Source: Helicobacter sp. TUL (GTDB lineage: Bacteria > Campylobacterota > Campylobacteria > Campylobacterales > Helicobacteraceae). From it: 51,541 nt of DNA. The stretch covers positions 1 through 51,541 of the forward strand of contig NZ_NESU01000014.1 of the NCBI RefSeq assembly GCF_002287135.1, in the 5' to 3' direction. Below are positions 43,458-51,541 of the stretch, one piece after another (within the stretch, counting starts at the first letter, position 1; each line of letters opens with the position of its first letter). Under the pieces are notes generated by a model. That model saw only the letters and a program-made list of their open reading frames with translations. It had not been told where the DNA came from and made no database searches. Both the position numbers and the translations under genes were made by a program.

Positions 43458-44929
43458 TGGCCAAGGTTACCAGCGTCATCGACATTGGTTCTAACTCTGC
43501 GAGGATGGCAATCTTTCGCAAAACTAGTCGCTTTGGATTCCATTTAATCCACGAAATAAAATCCAAGGTGCGAATCTCTGAAGGCTGCTATGAAAATGGT
43601 GGTATACTTCAAGAGATTCCTATGCAACGCGCACTTTTTGCGCTCAAAGAATTTTTGGATATAGCCAAAAGCTATAAAACTACTAAACTTTTTTGCGTAG
43701 CAACTTCTGCGATACGCGATGCCCCAAATGCCAAAGAATTCCTCACGCGTGTCAAAAAAGAATGCAATCTCCACATCAAAGTCATAGACGGACAAAAAGA
43801 GGCATTTTATGGAGGTGTGGCTTGTGCAAATTTGGTGCATAAAAAAGATGGCATTACCATTGACATTGGCGGTGGTAGCACAGAATGCGCACTTATCCAA
43901 AATGGTAAAATTATCGATCTTATCTCTCTGAATATAGGCACAATTCGTATCAAAGAATTATTTTTTGATACGCGCAATGACATTGAGGGCGCAAAAGCCT
44001 ACATCAATCAAGAACTTGCCAAAATCCCAAAACACTACCAACACGATACTATTTTTGGCATAGGTGGGACCATTAGGGCAGTGGCAAAAATGCTTATTAA
44101 ACACACGCAATACCCACTAAACAGAATCCATGGCTATGAATTTAGTCCTAAAGAGCATAAAAAACTTTTTGAAAAAATCATTACTTCACCCGCACACAAA
44201 CTCCAAGATCTCCCTATTCCACAAGATAGAATCGATACCATTACAAGTGGTGTGCTGATTTTTGCAAGTATTCTCGAGCATTTGGGCGCTAAAAATGTCA
44301 TCACAAGTGGTGTAGGTGTGCGAGAAGGCGTGTTTTTGGCGGATTTATTACGCAACCAACGCTATCAATTCCCTAGTGGCTTTAATCCTTCTGTAGCAAG
44401 CTTACAGGATCGGTTTTTATTGCAAACAAAATATGCAAATCAATTAAAATCCCTTGTACTAGATCTTTTTGATACGCTCTCTGTGCTACATAATTGCCCT
44501 ACAGAACTTCGCCATATACTTGGAATCGCCGCATATCTTAGCCCTATTGGCACCATTTTAAATTTTTATCAAACAAATCTCCATGGTGCGTATATCCTAC
44601 TTAATGGATTGGAGTATGGATTTTCCCATACACAGAGAGAACTCATTGCTTTGTTAATAGAATATAGCGATAAAAAGATTCCAAAAATCCCTCCGACCCT
44701 ACATTCCCTGCCCCCACTCTCACAGATTCAGTGGCTTAGCTTTATCTTGGGATTAGCCCAATGCCTTACAAAAGCTCCGCACACACGCACACATATAACC
44801 CTAGCCTTGGAACAAAATGATAAACACGCATCTTTGCATATTCAATCTAATCATTCTTTGTATCTTGCTAAGGAAAATGTATCTCGCTTACAAAAACCCA
44901 TCTCAAGCCTCTCTATCCATATACACTAA
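43457..44929 (+). CDS. ppx: exopolyphosphatase / guanosine pentaphosphate phosphohydrolase
   Basis: Phosphatase of the ASKHA fold that shortens polyphosphate and may act on pppGpp, 490 residues. Phosphate-binding loops VIDIGSNSARMAIF at the start and ITIDIGGGSTECALI at about 135–149; the IFGIGGTIRAVAKM segment is the adenosine-type motif. A C-terminal HD-like helical part follows. It overlaps the ferredoxin gene and is followed by waaC after 8 bases, the H. pylori order. Confidence 0.93.
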   Translation: MAKVTSVIDIGSNSARMAIFRKTSRFGFHLIHEIKSKVRISEGCYENGGILQEIPMQRALFALKEFLDIAKSYKTTKLFCVATSAIRDAPNAKEFLTRVKKECNLHIKVIDGQKEAFYGGVACANLVHKKDGITIDIGGGSTECALIQNGKIIDLISLNIGTIRIKELFFDTRNDIEGAKAYINQELAKIPKHYQHDTIFGIGGTIRAVAKMLIKHTQYPLNRIHGYEFSPKEHKKLFEKIITSPAHKLQDLPIPQDRIDTITSGVLIFASILEHLGAKNVITSGVGVREGVFLADLLRNQRYQFPSGFNPSVASLQDRFLLQTKYANQLKSLVLDLFDTLSVLHNCPTELRHILGIAAYLSPIGTILNFYQTNLHGAYILLNGLEYGFSHTQRELIALLIEYSDKKIPKIPPTLHSLPPLSQIQWLSFILGLAQCLTKAPHTRTHITLALEQNDKHASLHIQSNHSLYLAKENVSRLQKPISSLSIHIH

Positions 44930-44937
44930 GGCACAAA

Positions 44938-46014
44938 ATGACACAAACTCTACGCATAGGTATTATCCGCCTCTCAGCCTTGGGTGATTGTATTGTAAGT
45001 GGGGCATTTTTGGCAGATTTTGTGCAATCTCTCAAACAATACTACCAAATCCACCTCACTTGGTTTGTAGATTCACGATTTAGCGCTATTTTGGAACACT
45101 CACCCTATATAGATTCACTAGAAGTCATCACATTAAAACACCAAACCTTACGCCCAAAATTACACCTTCTTAAAACACTTAAAAAACTCCCAGCCTTTGA
45201 CTTGCTTATCGATATGCAAGGACTTATAAAATCCGCACTTATAGGAGCATTTATCCACAAACATAGCTTTATAGGATTTGGCTTTACATCAGCAAAAGAA
45301 TCTCTAAGCGCACTTTTTTATACACATCGTGTGCATATCCCATATCAAGAAAATATCCTAAAACGTAATGCGCTACTTCTCCACAAAGCCAAAGAACTTT
45401 TGCATATCACACACCAACCACAGCCTACACTGCATGATATGATTGCACACACCAATGATTCTTTTGCTTACACGCCACAAGCCCTTGCACACATTAGCAC
45501 TAAATTTCAGAGTAAGCCTCGCATTTTATGTATTTTAGAATCTTCTTTACCTTCCAAAACATATGATCCTATACTTTTTGCCAAAGCTATCAGCATACTA
45601 TGCAAACACCTACAATCAGTCCAAATTTTTCTCCTCACGCACACTAGCACCCATAAGGCTACACAGATTATGCAATCCTTAGATACATTGCAAGATTCAC
45701 ACATCATCACACCACTAAATAACCTCAATCTTGATGAAGTCAAAGCCCTTGTGACGCATATGGATCTTGTCATTGGAGGAGACACAGGCATCACGCATCT
45801 TGCGTGGGCTTTAAAAAGGGCGTCTATTACGCTCTATGGCAATACCCCAGCCAAAAGATTCAAACTTTTAGGGGAGCACAACCTTGTCTTAAGCGGTAGC
45901 GACAACCCCACATACGACAAACAAGATTTTTCAATCAATAACATAGCACCTGATGATATTGCACAACAAGCCCTGCAACTTCTTTCCATACAATACAAGG
46001 ATATTATATGCTAA
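44938..46014 (+). CDS. waaC: lipopolysaccharide heptosyltransferase I
   Basis: Adds the first heptose to Kdo of the LPS core, 358 residues, family GT9. The N-terminal nucleotide-fold start is IGIIRLSALGDCIVSGAF. DLLIDMQGLIKSALIG lies at about 86–101 and the C-terminal donor-binding motif is DLVIGGDTGITHLAWAL at about 277–293. It overlaps lpxL by seven bases (ATGCTAA), so the two are coupled. Confidence 0.94.
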   Translation: MTQTLRIGIIRLSALGDCIVSGAFLADFVQSLKQYYQIHLTWFVDSRFSAILEHSPYIDSLEVITLKHQTLRPKLHLLKTLKKLPAFDLLIDMQGLIKSALIGAFIHKHSFIGFGFTSAKESLSALFYTHRVHIPYQENILKRNALLLHKAKELLHITHQPQPTLHDMIAHTNDSFAYTPQALAHISTKFQSKPRILCILESSLPSKTYDPILFAKAISILCKHLQSVQIFLLTHTSTHKATQIMQSLDTLQDSHIITPLNNLNLDEVKALVTHMDLVIGGDTGITHLAWALKRASITLYGNTPAKRFKLLGEHNLVLSGSDNPTYDKQDFSINNIAPDDIAQQALQLLSIQYKDIIC

Positions 46015-46934
46015 AACCTGCTATTTTGCTTCTTGAAATCCTCAGCGGTGCTTTAGGATTCTATCTTGCCAAAATGCCACATATATGTTTTGTGTGGCAT
46101 ATAAAAGCACTTGCTTGGATATTTTATGCCCTTGATAAACGCCGATACAACGATGCGTATGCAAACCTTGAGTTTGTCTATCAGCAGACACTTAGCCATG
46201 AAAAAAAACACGCCATTATTCGCCGTTGTTATGAAAACTTTGCCTTTGTGTTATTAGAGAGTATTCGTGTAGTCTATCTTAATCCACAAACATACGCCAA
46301 ACGCTTTGTGTTTATCGATGAACACCACATTACAGAATCTATTGGCAAAGATGGCGGAGCGGTGCTTGTGTCTGCACACTTTGGCTATTGGGAAGCAATG
46401 GCTACGATCTTACCACCACGCTATCGTATGTGTCAAATGGCGTCCCTTGGGAGACTTACGCAATTTGAATCTATCAATCATATGATTATCAAACGCAGAG
46501 AAAGCAATGGGGTGCGTATGATAGATAAAAAAGGTGCATTTAAACATCTCCTCAAAATGTATGCCCAAAAAAATGCCCTCGTGGGAATCCTTGTTGATCA
46601 AAATATAAGTTTGCATGAAGGTATTGAGGTAGAATTTTTTGGCAAAAGAGCCACGCACACGACTATCGCCTCCGTGCTTTCTCGCCGTTTTGGCGTTAAT
46701 ATCGTGCCAGTCTTTATTAATCCAAACAAAGACTATTCACGCTATGAAGTGAGATTCTATGAACCAATCAGGGCAAACAATTCCCACAATATGTCGCAAG
46801 ATATCCTAGAAGCTACACAAGCCCAAGCACACATAACACAACGCGTCATAGAATCTAGCCCAAGCAGTTGGTTTTGGTTTCACAAACGCTTTAAGGTATT
46901 TTATCCAGACATTTATCAAAAGAAATACCCATGA
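46008..46934 (+). CDS. lpxL: lipid A biosynthesis late acyltransferase
   Basis: Inner-membrane acyltransferase that adds a secondary acyl chain to lipid A, 308 residues, also called HtrB/WaaM. It has one N-terminal hydrophobic segment (about 3–24), the catalytic HFGYWE (the H-x4-E motif) and a GILVDQNISLHEGIEVEFFG segment. It overlaps waaC upstream and mlaE downstream (ATGA). Confidence 0.93.
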   Translation: MLKPAILLLEILSGALGFYLAKMPHICFVWHIKALAWIFYALDKRRYNDAYANLEFVYQQTLSHEKKHAIIRRCYENFAFVLLESIRVVYLNPQTYAKRFVFIDEHHITESIGKDGGAVLVSAHFGYWEAMATILPPRYRMCQMASLGRLTQFESINHMIIKRRESNGVRMIDKKGAFKHLLKMYAQKNALVGILVDQNISLHEGIEVEFFGKRATHTTIASVLSRRFGVNIVPVFINPNKDYSRYEVRFYEPIRANNSHNMSQDILEATQAQAHITQRVIESSPSSWFWFHKRFKVFYPDIYQKKYP

Positions 46935-48031
46935 ATACTATACAAATCCTCCAATCCACGCCTACTCTACGTATTATGCTTAGTGGAGAGTGGCTCTATA
47001 CAACTTCCAAAAAAGACTTGCACGCCCTCCAAAAAGCCCTCCAAAAAGCCCAACATATAGAAATTGATTTTAGCACACAGCCCATTGTGGATTTTGCATT
47101 TTGTGCCTACCTACTCTCACTTTTAGAACACAAAACCTACACATTTACCCACCTAAACCATCACACCAAAGAAATTTTTGCCACGCTTAATCATTCTATC
47201 ACATTACCCAAAGATACGCACAAAGCCTCTCCTTTGTTTGCTTTTTTTAGTAGCATAGGCTTATGGGTGGTGGATTTTGTCCAAAACGCACTAGATTTTT
47301 TGCATTTTTTTGGTATGGCATTGTATTACTTAGGGCTTAGCTTACTAAACCCACGACGCTTTAAAATCGCCTCTATTTTTTACCATATTTCAGAATCTGG
47401 ACTAAAATCTTTGCCTGTGGTGCTTACCACAAGTTTTATTGTAAGCTATGCTATTGCCTTACAAGGCGTGATACAGCTAGATAAAATGGGTGTGCCAATC
47501 ATGAGTGTAGAAATCATAGCAAAACTCTGTTTGCGCGAATTAGGACCATTTATTTTAGCGCTTGTTATTGCAGGACGATCTGCCTCAAGCTTTAGTGCGC
47601 AAATTGGCGTTATGAATCTAAACGAAGAAAATGACGCACTTAAGACTATGGGCTTTAGCGTGATAGATTTTCTAGTGACACCAAGAATCTTAGCCCTTGT
47701 TATCACAATGCCTTTGTTGGTGTTTCTCTCAGACATTATAAGTTTGCTTGCTGGAATGCTTGCCACAAATCTACAGGCTGGAATAAGTTTCACACAATAT
47801 TGGGAGCGATTTTATGAATATGTGGCAATCACAAATTTTTGGGTTGGTATCGCCAAGGCACCATTTTTTGGCTTGGCAATCGGACTTGTAGGGTGCTTTA
47901 GAGGATTAAAGGTGCAAGGTGATACAGAATCTCTAGGCAGACAAACAACCCTAAGTGTTGTCAATGCAATCTTTTGGATTATCGTGATAAATGCCATATT
48001 CTCATTTCTTACCACCGCTTTAGGAATCTAA
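46931..48031 (+). CDS. mlaE: MlaE-type ABC transporter permease
   Basis: Inner-membrane permease of the Mla phospholipid-transport system, 366 residues. An N-terminal STAS-like part (about 1–105) is fused to the MlaE domain (about 130–366) with five or six spans. It includes GLKSLPVVLTTSFIVSYAIA, the REFLGPF-like LRELGPFILALVIAGRSASS and EENDALKTMGFSVIDFLV (ALxxMG coupling segment). The stop is followed at once by the mlaF ATG. It overlaps lpxL. A 12-bp tandem duplication lies at 47024–47047. Confidence 0.92.
   Translation: MNTIQILQSTPTLRIMLSGEWLYTTSKKDLHALQKALQKAQHIEIDFSTQPIVDFAFCAYLLSLLEHKTYTFTHLNHHTKEIFATLNHSITLPKDTHKASPLFAFFSSIGLWVVDFVQNALDFLHFFGMALYYLGLSLLNPRRFKIASIFYHISESGLKSLPVVLTTSFIVSYAIALQGVIQLDKMGVPIMSVEIIAKLCLRELGPFILALVIAGRSASSFSAQIGVMNLNEENDALKTMGFSVIDFLVTPRILALVITMPLLVFLSDIISLLAGMLATNLQAGISFTQYWERFYEYVAITNFWVGIAKAPFFGLAIGLVGCFRGLKVQGDTESLGRQTTLSVVNAIFWIIVINAIFSFLTTALGI
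47024..47051. repeat. in-frame 12-bp tandem duplication
   Basis: Two and a third copies of GCCCTCCAAAAA in the STAS-like part of mlaE, giving the repeated tetrapeptide Ala-Leu-Gln-Lys. Copy-number change would keep the frame. Confidence 0.65.
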
Positions 48032-48784
48032 ATGTCAGAAATTATCGAAGTTAGCCACCTCACCACGCAATACACACAAGGCATAACGATACACGATGAC
48101 ATTAACTTTAGTATCCGAAAACGTGAAATCTTTGGTATATTAGGCGGAAGTGGGAGTGGCAAATCTACGCTTTTACGCAATATGATCTATCTCCAAAAGC
48201 CTCTAAGTGGCACAATCACAATCTTTGGGCGCAATATTTGGGAACTAGAAGATTCTAAACGCCACATGATTTTAGATAAATGTAGCGTTATGTTTCAGTT
48301 TGGGGCGCTTTTTAGCTCGATGAATGTGCTAGATAATGTCGGTATGCCCCTTGTGCAACGCGGAAATCTCCCACAAAAAAATATCAATGAAATTGCAGCA
48401 TTTTGGTGTGAGCGCGTAGGTCTTCCCTTGCAAAGCATTTATAAATATCCATACGCATTAAGTGGTGGTATGAAAAAACGCGCAGCCTTAGCACGCGCCC
48501 TAATCACAAGCCCTGATATTTTATTTCTTGATGAACCCACAAGCGGGCTTGATCCAAAAAGCGCCCAAAATTTTGATACACTTATCTTACAGCTTAAAGA
48601 AATGCTTAATATCACAATTGTTATGGTAACTCACGATTTAGATTCTATACGAGATAGTGTGGATAGATTTATTTTGCTTGAAAACAAAAAAATAGCCTTT
48701 TGTGGCAGTCTTGAGGAACTAAGAAATTGTGGTATACAAACAGAGATTTTTTCTGGCAATCGAGGACAAAGGATATTACAATGA
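48032..48784 (+). CDS. mlaF: MlaF-type ABC transporter ATP-binding protein
   Basis: ATPase of the Mla system, 250 residues. Walker A GGSGSGKST at about 36–44, Q-loop region MFQFGALFSSMNVLDNV, signature LSGGMKKRAALARAL, Walker B ILFLDEPTSGLDP and the H-loop in VTHDLD. The FGALF-S-S-M segment is typical of MlaF. It follows mlaE directly. The usual next gene, the substrate-binding MCE protein MlaD, is absent here; msrA overlaps the stop instead. Confidence 0.93.
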   Translation: MSEIIEVSHLTTQYTQGITIHDDINFSIRKREIFGILGGSGSGKSTLLRNMIYLQKPLSGTITIFGRNIWELEDSKRHMILDKCSVMFQFGALFSSMNVLDNVGMPLVQRGNLPQKNINEIAAFWCERVGLPLQSIYKYPYALSGGMKKRAALARALITSPDILFLDEPTSGLDPKSAQNFDTLILQLKEMLNITIVMVTHDLDSIRDSVDRFILLENKKIAFCGSLEELRNCGIQTEIFSGNRGQRILQ

Positions 48785-49284
48785 CACAAGAAGAAATTTA
48801 CCTAGCTGGTGGCTGTTTTTGGGGATTGCAACGATATTTTGATCTCATCGATGGAGTATGTGAAACGCAAGTAGGCTATGCGAACTCACTCATTCCAAAT
48901 CCTAGCTATGAGCAAGTCTGCTCACATAGTACCAATGCAGTTGAGGCACTATATGTCATCTATGACCCCAAGGTGCTAAGCTTAGAGAATCTATTGGGGC
49001 GATTTTTTGCTGTGATTGACCCAACAGCGCTCAATTATCAAGCACATGATTTTGGCACACAATATCGCAATGGAATCTACACAAACAATGCAGCAATTTT
49101 GCCACAGATTCGGGAATTTATCGCCACACACATCGCACCACTTTACACAAAAGAAGTCGTTACAGAAGTTATGCTCTTACAAAATTTCTATCCAGCAGAA
49201 TCCTATCACCAAAAATATTTACTCAAAAATCCTAATGGTTATTGCCATATCGATATAAGCAAAATTACACGCATAGAGCCTTGA
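48781..49284 (+). CDS. msrA: peptide-methionine (S)-S-oxide reductase
   Basis: Repairs oxidised methionine, 167 residues. Catalytic motif GGCFWG at about 10–15. DPTALNYQAHDFGTQYRNGI and the C-terminal FYPAESYHQKYL are family features. It has no fused MsrB domain. The ATG at 48781 follows AAAGGA and overlaps the mlaF stop (ATGA); an upstream in-frame ATG at 48727 is inside mlaF. It ends the ferredoxin–mla run. Confidence 0.95.
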   Translation: MTQEEIYLAGGCFWGLQRYFDLIDGVCETQVGYANSLIPNPSYEQVCSHSTNAVEALYVIYDPKVLSLENLLGRFFAVIDPTALNYQAHDFGTQYRNGIYTNNAAILPQIREFIATHIAPLYTKEVVTEVMLLQNFYPAESYHQKYLLKNPNGYCHIDISKITRIEP

Positions 49285-49290
49285 TTTTCC

Positions 49291-49296
49291 TATAAT
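49291..49296 (+). promoter_or_regulatory. -10-like box upstream of cytochrome c peroxidase
   Basis: TATAAT about 90 bases before the ATG. A second TATAAT-like element, TATAATAC, follows at 49300–49307. The A/T palindrome at 49338–49362 lies downstream of both. Confidence 0.35.
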
Positions 49297-49337
49297 TTTT
49301 ATAATACCTTAAGCTACACTATCCAATAATACGCATC

Positions 49338-49362
49338 CTAAATAAAAAAATTATTTATTTAG
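49338..49362. promoter_or_regulatory. A/T palindrome before cytochrome c peroxidase
   Basis: Arms CTAAATAAA and TTTATTTAG (9 bp, perfect) with a seven-base A/T centre, ending 24 bases before the ATG. The form resembles Fur/PerR-type operators, which would fit peroxide control; the regulator is not shown. Confidence 0.4.
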
Positions 49363-49386
49363 AAAAATTAAAATCAAGGAGTTTTT

Positions 49387-50430
49387 ATGAAAAAACTAAG
49401 TTTAGGTCTCGCAAGCATTGTTATTGCGTTGGCTGCGACACCAAATGATGCAACACTGCGCAAAATGGCTACAGATAATGGCATACAAGCTATACCAAAA
49501 TCACAGGCTCAAATCCAAGCCTTAATCGAAAAAACTGCCCCTGATGCCAAAAGCAACAAAAGCACGAAAGAAAAAATAGAATTAGGCAAAATGCTTTATT
49601 TTGATCCTCGCCTCTCCAAAAGCAATCTCATCTCCTGCAACACTTGCCACAATCTTGGCTTAGGTGGCGCGGATCTTGTGCCTGCTGCTATTGGACACAA
49701 ATGGCAACCCAATGGACAACACCTAAACTCTCCAACCGTGTATAATAGTGTATTTAATGAGATTCAGTTTTGGGATGGACGCGCAGCACATCTTGCCGAT
49801 CAAGCGCAAGGACCTATCCAAAATCCTGTAGAAATGGCGGCTTCCAAAGACCTTATTGTTGAGCGTATCACGTCTATTCCAGAGTATGTTGATGCATTCA
49901 AAAAAGCCTATGGTGCAAATACAAAAATTACTTTTGAGCTCATTGCCTCAACAATTGGCGTGTATGAACGCACACTCATTACCCCATCACCTTTTGATGA
50001 TTTTCTCAATGGTGATAACAACGCACTTAACAAAGAGCAAAAAGAAGGTTTAGCAATCTTTTTGGACAAAGGGTGTGCGACATGCCATACTGGTGTAAAT
50101 CTCGGCGGTAGTATGCAACCATTTGCTGTAGTAAAAAATTATCAATTCTCATCACTAGGCGGATTTAAAGGAAACAAAGATGGATTAGTCAAAGCCCCAA
50201 CTTTGCGCAATGTCGCCCAAACTGCTCCGTATTTTCATAATGGTGCGTTTTGGAATCTCACCGATGCTATCAAAGAAATGGGCAGTATCCAACTTGGCAT
50301 AGACATAGATGATACAGAAGCAAAGAAAATTGCAAGTTTCCTACAATCCCTCACAGGACGCAAACCAAAGGTAGAATACCCTATGCTTCCAGATTCTACT
50401 GCCAAAACACCTAAGCCAGAATTTCAATAA
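49387..50430 (+). CDS. di-haem cytochrome c peroxidase
   Basis: Periplasmic enzyme that reduces H2O2 with electrons from cytochrome c, 347 residues. A signal peptide (about 1–18) is followed by two haem-c sites: CNTCHNLGLGG at about 75–85 for the peroxidatic haem and CATCHTGVNLGG at about 230–241. The GRAAHLADQAQGPIQNPVEM segment and the VKAPTLRNVAQTAPYFHNGA segment with its methionine/histidine neighbours are family features. AAGGAG precedes the ATG. It probably protects a microaerophile against peroxide. Single gene with its own upstream palindrome. Confidence 0.95.
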   Translation: MKKLSLGLASIVIALAATPNDATLRKMATDNGIQAIPKSQAQIQALIEKTAPDAKSNKSTKEKIELGKMLYFDPRLSKSNLISCNTCHNLGLGGADLVPAAIGHKWQPNGQHLNSPTVYNSVFNEIQFWDGRAAHLADQAQGPIQNPVEMAASKDLIVERITSIPEYVDAFKKAYGANTKITFELIASTIGVYERTLITPSPFDDFLNGDNNALNKEQKEGLAIFLDKGCATCHTGVNLGGSMQPFAVVKNYQFSSLGGFKGNKDGLVKAPTLRNVAQTAPYFHNGAFWNLTDAIKEMGSIQLGIDIDDTEAKKIASFLQSLTGRKPKVEYPMLPDSTAKTPKPEFQ

Positions 50431-50438
50431 TTCTCACA

Positions 50439-50462
50439 TCTCCAAACCCTAAGGTTTGGAGA
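50439..50462 (+). terminator. hairpin after cytochrome c peroxidase
   Basis: A 10-bp perfect stem TCTCCAAACC / GGTTTGGAGA with a four-base loop, eight bases after the stop codon. No T-run follows, but stem strength and position favour a terminator. Confidence 0.6.
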
Positions 50463-50520
50463 AGCCTAAGTATCAAACTCATAAGATTCTGATACCAAAA
50501 TCTATATACTAGAGGGATAC

Positions 50521-50982
50521 ATGCACCAAGCGATACGAGACTTTTTGCATAGCCAACATGTATTGAGTCTAAGCGTTTTGCAACCCCATACAGAATCTAC
50601 GCCACAAACAACACAAGATTCACACATATCTCAACCTTTTTATATTCATAGTGCAAATTGTTTTTATGCCTTTGATGCAACACAATATGCGCTCATATGC
50701 AAAAGCGAACCACGCACACTACATATACAACTAGCCACACAATATCCAAATGTAAGCGTAACGATTGCAACAAATACCCTAAAAATTGCCAAAATCAAAG
50801 GTGTGCAGATTCGCGCATACTTTAGCACCGCCACGCAGGAACAACAAGACATATATTATGCGCGCTTTCCATTTGCACGATTAGGCAATGGGGAAATGTA
50901 TGCCTTGCATATACTCTATGCTAAATACACAGACAATACGCTTATGCTAAGTAAAAAGCTAGAATTCCACAAACACACATAA
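50521..50982 (+). CDS. YhbP-like (UPF0306) flavin-binding-fold protein
   Basis: Protein of 153 residues that resembles E. coli YhbP, from the pyridoxamine-phosphate-oxidase-like split-barrel fold. Shared features: ANCFYAFDATQYALICKS, then the T-x-H-x-Q strand end, IKGVQIRAYF, ARFPFARL and the C-terminal KYTDNTLMLSKKLEF. The biological role of YhbP is unknown; members may bind flavin or haem. There is an inserted Thr/Gln/Ser-rich loop near residues 20–35. Single gene before tRNA-Val; a GAGGG site lies upstream. Confidence 0.75.
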   Translation: MHQAIRDFLHSQHVLSLSVLQPHTESTPQTTQDSHISQPFYIHSANCFYAFDATQYALICKSEPRTLHIQLATQYPNVSVTIATNTLKIAKIKGVQIRAYFSTATQEQQDIYYARFPFARLGNGEMYALHILYAKYTDNTLMLSKKLEFHKHT

Positions 50983-51024
50983 ATACAACACAATAACAGA
51001 GAGATAAGCGGATATAAGAATATA

Positions 51025-51099
51025 TGGTGATCACGACTGGACTTGAACCAGCGACCCCTACCATGTCAAGGTAGTGCTCTACCACTGAGCTACGCGATC
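51025..51099 (-). tRNA. tRNA-Val(GAC)
   Basis: A 75-base cloverleaf on the minus strand with encoded CCA. Acceptor GATCGCG pairs with CGTGATC (one G·U). The anticodon stem is CTACC/GGTAG with loop TTGACAT, giving anticodon GAC for GUC/GUU. The T loop is TTCAAGT and the discriminator is A. Confidence 0.95.
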
Positions 51100-51247
51100 A
51101 CATAAAATAGCTAAAAGAGGCGTAATTATCCCACCTTTTACCTTTAAAAAACATTATTAGTCTATAACCACACATTGCTTTCAAAATTACCCTGCTATTT
51201 TTTGCACAAATTTTTTACACAAAATTGTGTTTTATGATAATTTCTGC

Positions 51248-51253
51248 TACAAT
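51248..51253 (+). promoter_or_regulatory. -10 box of the MBOAT gene
   Basis: TACAAT in the context TTCTGCTACAAT, 95 bases before the ATG; the same extended form precedes dapD. The 95-base leader has no visible gene. Confidence 0.45.
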
Positions 51254-51347
51254 CACCCCCTAACATTGCAATAACAAACCTAAACAAAAACCTTAAGACA
51301 GAGCCTTGTTAGAAACCTTTTGTTAGATTCTTACCCAAAGGAATATA

Positions 51348-51541
51348 ATGCTCTTTTCCTCTTATATCTTTATCTTTGTATTTTTACCTATTGTGTGGTT
51401 TGGCTTTCATACTATTAAAGCCCTTTCTTTTTCACATTCTTATGCTCTTGCTAAAATCTTTTTAGTCCTTAGCTCACTCTTTTTTTATGCGTATTGGAAA
51501 CTCTCATATCTTCCTATACTCTTAAGCTCTATTGCACTTAA
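51348..51541 (+). CDS. MBOAT family O-acyltransferase (5' part only)
   Basis: Reading frame open to the window edge, 64 codons seen. The ATG at 51348 has AAAGGA upstream. The start LFSSYIFIFVFLPIVWFGFH and the second hydrophobic span with YAYWK are typical of AlgI/PatA-type membrane acyltransferases, which move acetyl groups to polysaccharide or peptidoglycan. The catalytic histidine lies beyond the edge, so the substrate cannot be judged. Confidence 0.8.
   Translation, partial: MLFSSYIFIFVFLPIVWFGFHTIKALSFSHSYALAKIFLVLSSLFFYAYWKLSYLPILLSSIAL

Overview
The window reads as chromosomal DNA of a Helicobacter, most likely a non-pylori (enterohepatic-type) species. Reasons: low GC content; gene blocks that match my memory of H. 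pylori gene order (pyrE–RDD, fabD–mtnN, ccoNOQP plus its small followers, lutABC next to lctP, ferredoxin–ppx–waaC–lpxL); pseB for pseudaminic-acid flagellin glycosylation; a C11 contingency tract in a glycosyltransferase; and genes H. pylori lacks, namely a periplasmic nitrate reductase operon (napAGHBLD), hisIE and type II-like pseudopilins. I see no rRNA, CRISPR array, insertion sequence, prophage or integrase. Two tRNA genes are present, Ser(GCU) and Val(GAC).

Layout. 1–9.7 kb: a chemoreceptor, a DUF2147 protein, an outer-membrane beta-barrel, pyrE, an RDD membrane protein, a GNAT acetyltransferase, a small MreD-like membrane protein, mrdA (PBP2), pseB, a GtrB-type glycosyltransferase switched off by its poly-C tract, and a TRL lipoprotein. 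10–12.8 kb: tRNA-Ser, fabD, mtnN and two pseudopilin genes. 13–21.8 kb (all minus strand, small gaps): ccoNOQP, DUF4006, a 35-residue membrane microprotein, a TPM-like protein, a FixH-like protein, three minor-pseudopilin-like genes, then ydcH-like, gatC, ung, a TPR gene and tpiA. 22–25.3 kb: dapD, two lipoproteins (one LPP20/FlgP-like) and a PAP2 phosphatase. 25.3–31 kb: lactate permease divergent from lutABC, then a ModE-like and a MarR regulator. 31–37.3 kb: the nap operon. 37.6–42 kb: rplM–rpsI, ilvE, an SPFH protein, hisIE and a DUF2393 protein. 42–50.4 kb: a Gfo/Idh/MocA oxidoreductase, then ferredoxin–ppx–waaC–lpxL–mlaE–mlaF–msrA with overlapping genes, then a di-haem cytochrome c peroxidase. 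The end holds a YhbP-like protein, tRNA-Val and the start of an MBOAT acyltransferase.

How the genes work together: the lactate uptake and oxidation genes feed electrons to the quinone pool (mtnN belongs to the futalosine menaquinone route in this group). The pool is drained by cbb3 oxidase at low oxygen or by Nap with nitrate, and cytochrome c peroxidase removes H2O2. A second theme is the envelope: PBP2, heptosyltransferase I, LpxL, MlaE/F, outer-membrane protein and lipoproteins. The least explained content is a split set of five pseudopilin-like genes with no secretion ATPase, platform or secretin nearby, a microprotein gene in the cbb3 locus, and a very frequent heptamer AGATTCT/AGAATCT.
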